Assembly (NCBI RefSeq): GCF_009765775.1
Contig: NZ_LMUU01000270.1
Location: forward strand, 1,580-63,012
DNA: 61,433 nucleotides
Direction: 5' to 3'
From: Beijerinckia sp. L45
GTDB lineage: Bacteria > Pseudomonadota > Alphaproteobacteria > Rhizobiales > Beijerinckiaceae
Below the pieces are notes generated by a model. That model was not told where the DNA came from, did not search any database, and was given only the letters and a program-made list of their open reading frames with translations. Positions 57,718 through 61,433 of the stretch are shown here, one piece after another; within the stretch, counting starts at the first letter, position 1; each line of letters opens with the position of its first letter. The translations under genes and the position numbers were made by a program.

Positions 57718-58389
57718 TCATGAACGAAAGAGCCGGGAATACTGCGTCTCGTGACGCATCGATGCAATGTCTGCGCCCCATGCCGCGGTCCCGCAATCCT
57801 CGATCGAGGAGGTCGCGGCCCAGGCCGCGAGGCGCGCAAGCGCCGGGCACAGCGCGGCGATGATGGCCTGCGCCTCGGTCTGGCCGATCGGCCCGAGGCG
57901 GACCGCCGCCGACACCAGATTGCTGCACGCGGCTAGCGTAAAGGCGTCGAGCGTCGGATGCAGCGGGATGGCATGCGCCGCTGCGCTCACCCCGATGGCG
58001 GCGGGATAGGCGGCGTCGCCGTCCGCCAAAACCGTGACGAAATGCGCGATGGCCGGCGCCGGCCAGGCCGGGCCCACCGCCGCGAGAAAGGCGTTGCCCT
58101 GGGCAGCGGTCTCGAGCCGCCGCTCACGCGACGGCGCCAGCGCCAGCGCCAGATCGTTGACCGCGCAGGCTTCGGCAGCATCCACGGCGCGCCAAGCTGC
58201 GGCGAGAAGCGTCGCGTCGGCGCGGATCGACCCATGGGCGACGAGGTCCGCAAGCCAGGCCTGCAGACCCGCCGCGTTATGGACCGCGCCGGACTCCACG
58301 GCCCATTCGAGTCCGTGAGAGAATGCGAAGGCGCCGACGGGAAAGCCCGGCGATAGCCAGACAAGAAGCGGCAGCGGGAGCGGGGTCAT
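57718..58389 (-). CDS. ureF: Urease accessory protein UreF
   Basis: A 223-residue UreF, which helps UreG load nickel. ATG 58389 gives the family start with SPGFPVGAFAFSHGLEWAVESG and SSIEDCGTAAWGADIASMRHE near the end. The open frame upstream to 58671 is not UreF-like. In normal urease clusters ureE precedes ureF; here a divergent thioesterase gene lies upstream, so the cluster is broken or dispersed. Confidence 0.93.
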   Translation of the reverse strand: MTPLPLPLLVWLSPGFPVGAFAFSHGLEWAVESGAVHNAAGLQAWLADLVAHGSIRADATLLAAAWRAVDAAEACAVNDLALALAPSRERRLETAAQGNAFLAAVGPAWPAPAIAHFVTVLADGDAAYPAAIGVSAAAHAIPLHPTLDAFTLAACSNLVSAAVRLGPIGQTEAQAIIAALCPALARLAAWAATSSIEDCGTAAWGADIASMRHETQYSRLFRS

Positions 58390-58492
58390 GCGGTTTCGAC
58401 GACTCTGGGATGCAACCTCACGCCTCCCCTTCGCCTTCCCAGCGTGCGGATTGTCGTGCAAAGCTTTCGCTTGATAGGACGCGAGGCCAGCT

Positions 58493-58885
58493 TTGAGCAA
58501 TGATATTCCGCCGACCAGCGAACCGGCCATTCGCACCATCGCGATGCCCGGGGACACGAATCCGGCCGGCGACATTTTTGGCGGCTGGCTGCTGTCGCAG
58601 ATGGATCTTGCCGCGGGCAGCGTCGCGGCCCGCCACGCGCGCGGCCGCTGCGCGACGATCGCCGTCGACAAGATCGTCTTCGTCGAGCCGGTGAAGGTCG
58701 GCGACGAGGTCAGCGTCTACGCCATGCTGGTTTCTACCGGCCGCACCTCGATGCAATTCGAAGTGACGGCCTGGCGACGGCGGCGCGACGGCGAAGACGT
58801 CCGCAAGGTGACCGGCGCGGTCTTCACCTTCGTCGCGCTCGATCTCGAGGGCCGGCCGCGCGCCATCCGCCCGATGGTGCTGTAG
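58493..58885 (+). CDS. Acyl-CoA thioesterase (YciA/hotdog family)
   Basis: A 130-residue hotdog-fold thioesterase with a TTG start at 58493. The motif DTNPAGDIFGGWLLSQMDLAAGSVA with catalytic Asp, and DKIVFVEPVKVGDEVSVYA, are family marks. It hydrolyses acyl-CoA to acid and CoA and is thought to limit free acyl-CoA. No partner gene. It converges on the four-cysteine cytochrome. Confidence 0.9.
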   Translation: MSNDIPPTSEPAIRTIAMPGDTNPAGDIFGGWLLSQMDLAAGSVAARHARGRCATIAVDKIVFVEPVKVGDEVSVYAMLVSTGRTSMQFEVTAWRRRRDGEDVRKVTGAVFTFVALDLEGRPRAIRPMVL

Positions 58886-58909
58886 CGCGCGGTTTCTTCG
58901 GCGGTTTGT

Positions 58910-59599
58910 TTAGAAGCCGAGGCACGCCGTCTCGGCGTCGGCATAGTCCTTCGGCTTCTCTTCATGCTTCGACGGGCGCTGGCGATCCAGCTGATCCGTC
59001 GCGCGGGCGCGAATATAGACGTAAATGTCGTTGATGTAGCACTGGACGTTTTTGTTATCGCCGAACGACGGCATCACCAGGTTCGACGAGTTGCTGACAT
59101 CCTGCTTGCCGGCGGCGACCGTCCCGAGGAAGTCGGGATAGCTGAGATGCTTCAGCGAATCGATGAGGGCGGGCGCGTAGCTCGAGCCCATCGCGTCCGG
59201 CCCGTGGCACACAAGGCAGTTGGCGCCGTAGCGGCGGTAACCCGAAAAGGTGAACCAGTCGAGCGTGCCGTCCTTGGCGATATGCGGGGTCGGATTGCCG
59301 TCTTTATTGACCCACATCCCGTTGGCCTGCTTGCCGACGGCGGGATCGGAGCTCTCCTTGGTGGTGGCCGCATCGGGCTTTTCGACGATCTTCGTCGGGT
59401 CTTCGCTGGCCATGTCGGCCTGCGCCTTCTTCACGTCGGCATCCGGCGCCGGGGTCGCAGGGGCTGAAGGCGCGGCGGCAGGAGTGGCGGCTTTGGGCGC
59501 CGGGGCCTGGGCCGCCACCATCGCGGGGGAGCCGGCGATCAGGCCGACGGACAGCAGACAGAGCGCAAAGGGCGTGCGGAGACGGGTCGTTGTGGGCAC
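58910..59599 (-). CDS. Four-cysteine c-type cytochrome, methanol-metabolism-related type
   Basis: A 229-residue exported cytochrome. After a signal peptide and an Ala/Pro-rich linker the domain is GYRRYGANCLVCHGPDAMGSSYAP region with the heme site C128-C131-H132, a Met in LVMPSFG and two extra cysteines, C187 (VQCYIN) and C226 (ETACLGF), likely a disulfide. This pattern fits a protein family described as methanol metabolism-related c-type cytochrome with four cysteines, found near quinoprotein alcohol dehydrogenase genes. No mxa or xox gene is here, so its partner is outside. Confidence 0.85.
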   Translation of the reverse strand: MPTTTRLRTPFALCLLSVGLIAGSPAMVAAQAPAPKAATPAAAPSAPATPAPDADVKKAQADMASEDPTKIVEKPDAATTKESSDPAVGKQANGMWVNKDGNPTPHIAKDGTLDWFTFSGYRRYGANCLVCHGPDAMGSSYAPALIDSLKHLSYPDFLGTVAAGKQDVSNSSNLVMPSFGDNKNVQCYINDIYVYIRARATDQLDRQRPSKHEEKPKDYADAETACLGF

Positions 59600-59741
59600 T
59601 GCGTTTCCTCTATGTTTGTTTTCTCGGACTTTTTTTCTGTTGTTTATCCAAGGGTTGGCCTACGCGCAACGCGCGGACGCCAGTTTGGTTTGTCATTTTC
59701 GTGAACACGGATGATTTGCCGCGCCTGTTTTTGAGGGGCCC

Positions 59742-60044
59742 TCAGGCCAACTCCAGCCAGGTCCGGTAGATTTCGATCTCGATCGTGTCGTTCGGCGGTC
59801 CGGCGTAATCCGGCCAGATTTCGGCCTGGCGAAACCGCACGCGATACAGTGCCGTGGCCGGCAGGCCCGAGCGCCGGAAGGCAAGCTCCTCGGGGTTGGG
59901 AAACGGGCCGAGGCGGCGCTCGACCACGCCGACGTGGCCGCGGATATAGGCCGGCGTGCGGACGTGGCCCGGCGGCCAGGCGCGGCGCACCACGACTTTT
60001 TCGCCCGGCGCAAACTCCCGCAGCGGCTTCCCCCCGGCGGTCAT
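59742..60044 (-). CDS. Nitrile hydratase beta-subunit-like protein, C-terminal (SH3-like) half
   Basis: A 100-residue protein of the C-terminal SH3-like domain of nitrile hydratase beta. FAPGEKVVVRRAWPPGHVRTPAYIRGHVGVVE with the conserved Gly-His-x-Arg-x-Pro-x-Tyr-x-Arg-Gly, then FPNPEEL, LYRVRFRQAEIW and DTIEIEIYRTWLE follow the family order. Nitrile hydratase turns nitriles into amides, and thiocyanate hydrolase has the same two-part beta. The ATG overlaps the upstream stop by four bases. The metal-bearing alpha subunit gene is not in the window. Confidence 0.82.
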   Translation of the reverse strand: MTAGGKPLREFAPGEKVVVRRAWPPGHVRTPAYIRGHVGVVERRLGPFPNPEELAFRRSGLPATALYRVRFRQAEIWPDYAGPPNDTIEIEIYRTWLELA

Positions 60045-60376
60045 GGGCGGTCCAGCCCGCGCGCCTCGACCTCGGCCATCTTGCGACCGAGTTCGTCGCT
60101 CGACACCACGCCGCGATCGATCATCGCGGCGGTGATCGCCGCGATCCAGCGCTCGTAATAGCCCATCGTCTCGTAGGCGCCCGGTCCCAGCGCTTCGACG
60201 TTGCGCCGGAGTTCGTCAAGGATGAGCAGCTTGCGCGACGGATGCGTCAGCAGCATCATCATCGCGTCGACGCGACGCTCCCACAGCACGTGTTGATGCT
60301 CGTCCTTGAGCATCGTCGGCCCGGGATGGCCGCCCACATCGTGCGGGCCGGTCGGATGGCCTGTCGCGCCCGTCAT
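60041..60376 (-). CDS. Nitrile hydratase beta-subunit-like protein, N-terminal half
   Basis: A 111-residue protein. ATG 60376 with AGGA upstream gives MTGATGHPTGPHDVGGHPG, similar to the beta-subunit start; the open frame to 60445 is less likely. The helical part has WERRVDAMMMLL and MGYYERWIAAITAAMIDRGVVSSDEL, the family's YYERW and GV-x(3)-EL features. It overlaps the next gene by four bases. Together the two ORFs equal one nitrile hydratase beta chain split in two, as in thiocyanate hydrolase. Confidence 0.82.
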   Translation of the reverse strand: MTGATGHPTGPHDVGGHPGPTMLKDEHQHVLWERRVDAMMMLLTHPSRKLLILDELRRNVEALGPGAYETMGYYERWIAAITAAMIDRGVVSSDELGRKMAEVEARGLDRP

Positions 60377-60555
60377 CTTATCCTGCACGGAGGGCCCTTC
60401 CTCTTGGTTCACGAAAGGCACCTTCCCTCGCGACTGGATTGTCATTCCTGGTATCGCAGCATATCACGCCGTCTCGTGGCAACCGGTCAATTCGCACCTC
60501 CGGCTGTCCGGGCCGATCGATGGGCCCGACCATGCGCCGGTAAGTGAGGGTCTTG

Positions 60556-61433
60556 ATGCTGGTTTCAGCCCGTATGCGCGTCTTTGCGTTGTTCGCGTTC
60601 GGCTATTTCGTCTCCTACGTGTTCCGCGGCCTGAACATCGGCTTCGCGCCATTCATCACCCATGATCTCGGGCTGTCCGCCGCCGATCTCGGCCTGCTCA
60701 CCAGCCTGTACTTCCTCGGCTTCGCCGCAGCGCAGATCCCGGCCGGCGTGCTGCTGGACTGGTACGGGCCGCGGCGGGTCAATGCCGGCCTGCTGCTGCT
60801 CGCGGCGGCGGGCATCGCGGTGTTCGGCGCCGCGCCGAATCTCGGCACGATGATGCTCGGCCGCCTGATGATCGGGGTCGGCGTCTCGACCTGTCTCGGC
60901 GGCGCGTTCAAGGCGCTGGCGCTGCATTTCCCGGCGCGGCGGCTGCCGCTGCTGAACGGACTCACCATGGCGATCGGCGGTCTCGGCGGCGTGGTCGTCG
61001 GCTCGCCGCTGGCCTGGCTGCTGACGCAGACGGGATGGCGGGAGATCTGTTTCGGGCTGGCCGCCGTCACCGTCGGCGTGGCCGCAGTCCAGTGGGTCGG
61101 CGTGCCGGAATCGAACAGCCCGCCGCAGGGCGGCCTGCGCAACCAGTTCGCCGGAACCTGGCAGATCCTCAGCAGCGCGCCGTTCTGGAAGACGGCATGT
61201 TTCTCGACCACGACGCAGGGCGTGTTTTACGCGGCGCAGTCGCTGTGGGTCGGCGCCTATTTGCGCGATGTCTCCGCGCTGCCGACGGCCGAGGCGGCGG
61301 CCTTGGTGTCGGAACTCGGCATCGCGATGATGGCCGGTTGCGTCAGCTTCGGCCTTCTGGCCAAAGCGTTCGAGCGGCGGGGACTCTCTGCGCATATGTT
61401 CTGCGGCATCGGCATGATGCTCTTCGTGATCGA
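60556..61433 (+). CDS. Major facilitator superfamily transporter (cut by window edge)
   Basis: From ATG 60556 (GTGAGGG upstream) 292 codons run open to the window end. The product has at least eight hydrophobic helices. FRGLNIGFAPFITHDLGLSAADLGLLTS, GFAAAQIPAGVLLDWYGPRRVNA with the MFS DxxGxxR loop, and LGRLMIGVGVSTCLGGAF are typical. The family is not resolved further; it may carry an anion or sugar acid. It is divergent from the nitrile-hydratase-like pair, about 180 bases apart. Confidence 0.85.
   Translation, partial: MLVSARMRVFALFAFGYFVSYVFRGLNIGFAPFITHDLGLSAADLGLLTSLYFLGFAAAQIPAGVLLDWYGPRRVNAGLLLLAAAGIAVFGAAPNLGTMMLGRLMIGVGVSTCLGGAFKALALHFPARRLPLLNGLTMAIGGLGGVVVGSPLAWLLTQTGWREICFGLAAVTVGVAAVQWVGVPESNSPPQGGLRNQFAGTWQILSSAPFWKTACFSTTTQGVFYAAQSLWVGAYLRDVSALPTAEAAALVSELGIAMMAGCVSFGLLAKAFERRGLSAHMFCGIGMMLFVI

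Overview
The window is GC-rich chromosomal DNA of an alphaproteobacterium, most likely order Hyphomicrobiales (Rhizobiales). The evidence is an F1-only ATP synthase operon (atpHAGDC without F0 genes), the hisB-DUF2628-hisH-hisA and hisF-hisE-coaA blocks, a comF-grxC-DUF1178 operon, and many lineage-typical small secreted proteins. Glutathione-dependent formaldehyde oxidation genes and a four-cysteine cytochrome of the methanol-metabolism-related type suggest a C1-capable organism. The genus cannot be fixed from sequence alone. No rRNA, tRNA, CRISPR array, prophage or insertion sequence was seen.

Layout. 1-2654: branched-chain amino acid ABC transporter (livM cut by the window edge, livH, binding protein). 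2773-6094: methyltransferase-like membrane protein, small secreted protein, YebC regulator, diguanylate cyclase. 6498-11788: atpHAGDC with an extra two-helix membrane protein gene between atpD and atpC. 11959-15849: ThiE-like and Sel1-repeat genes, an AbrB-type membrane protein, and a divergent MarR/monooxygenase pair with two palindromic operators. 15859-19137: dnaJ and dnaK. 19446-23998: three secreted proteins (two are tandem paralogues), DUF2244, nth and a convergent pair of KGG stress proteins. 24099-31703: MFS transporter, ugd, acyltransferase, two tandem L,D-transpeptidases, TerB, SDR and a PHA-system protein. 31704-37576: an AT-richer gene-poor stretch, small secreted proteins, a cupin, a HepT/MntA toxin-antitoxin pair, fghA-adhC and an HD hydrolase. 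37706-42421: GlxA-type regulator with SDR, a hidden 47-residue membrane peptide, xerD, GST and DUF2721. 42542-49983: histidine biosynthesis genes, split by a SoxCD-like sulfite dehydrogenase and DUF983. 50079-61433: DUF2252, epoxide-hydrolase-like, triheme cytochrome c, comF operon, OhrR-like regulator, phosphatase, ureF-ureG, thioesterase, four-cysteine cytochrome, a split nitrile-hydratase-beta-like pair and a partial MFS gene.

Working together. The F1 genes form one transcription unit closed by a strong hairpin. AdhC and FghA carry out consecutive steps of formaldehyde oxidation to formate. SoxC and the adjacent cytochrome should pass electrons from sulfite-level sulfur to the respiratory chain. 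Histidine genes lie on one strand with overlapping starts and stops.

Three short palindromic repeat families are scattered between genes. One copy forms the 3' end of xerD and so encodes the tail of the recombinase. I found no obvious large undescribed system. The most unusual points are the extra gene inside the atp operon, the repeat-derived XerD tail, a HepT toxin lacking its motif arginine, the two-gene nitrile hydratase beta-like pair without an alpha subunit, the accessory genes inside the his cluster, and the tandem secreted paralogues.
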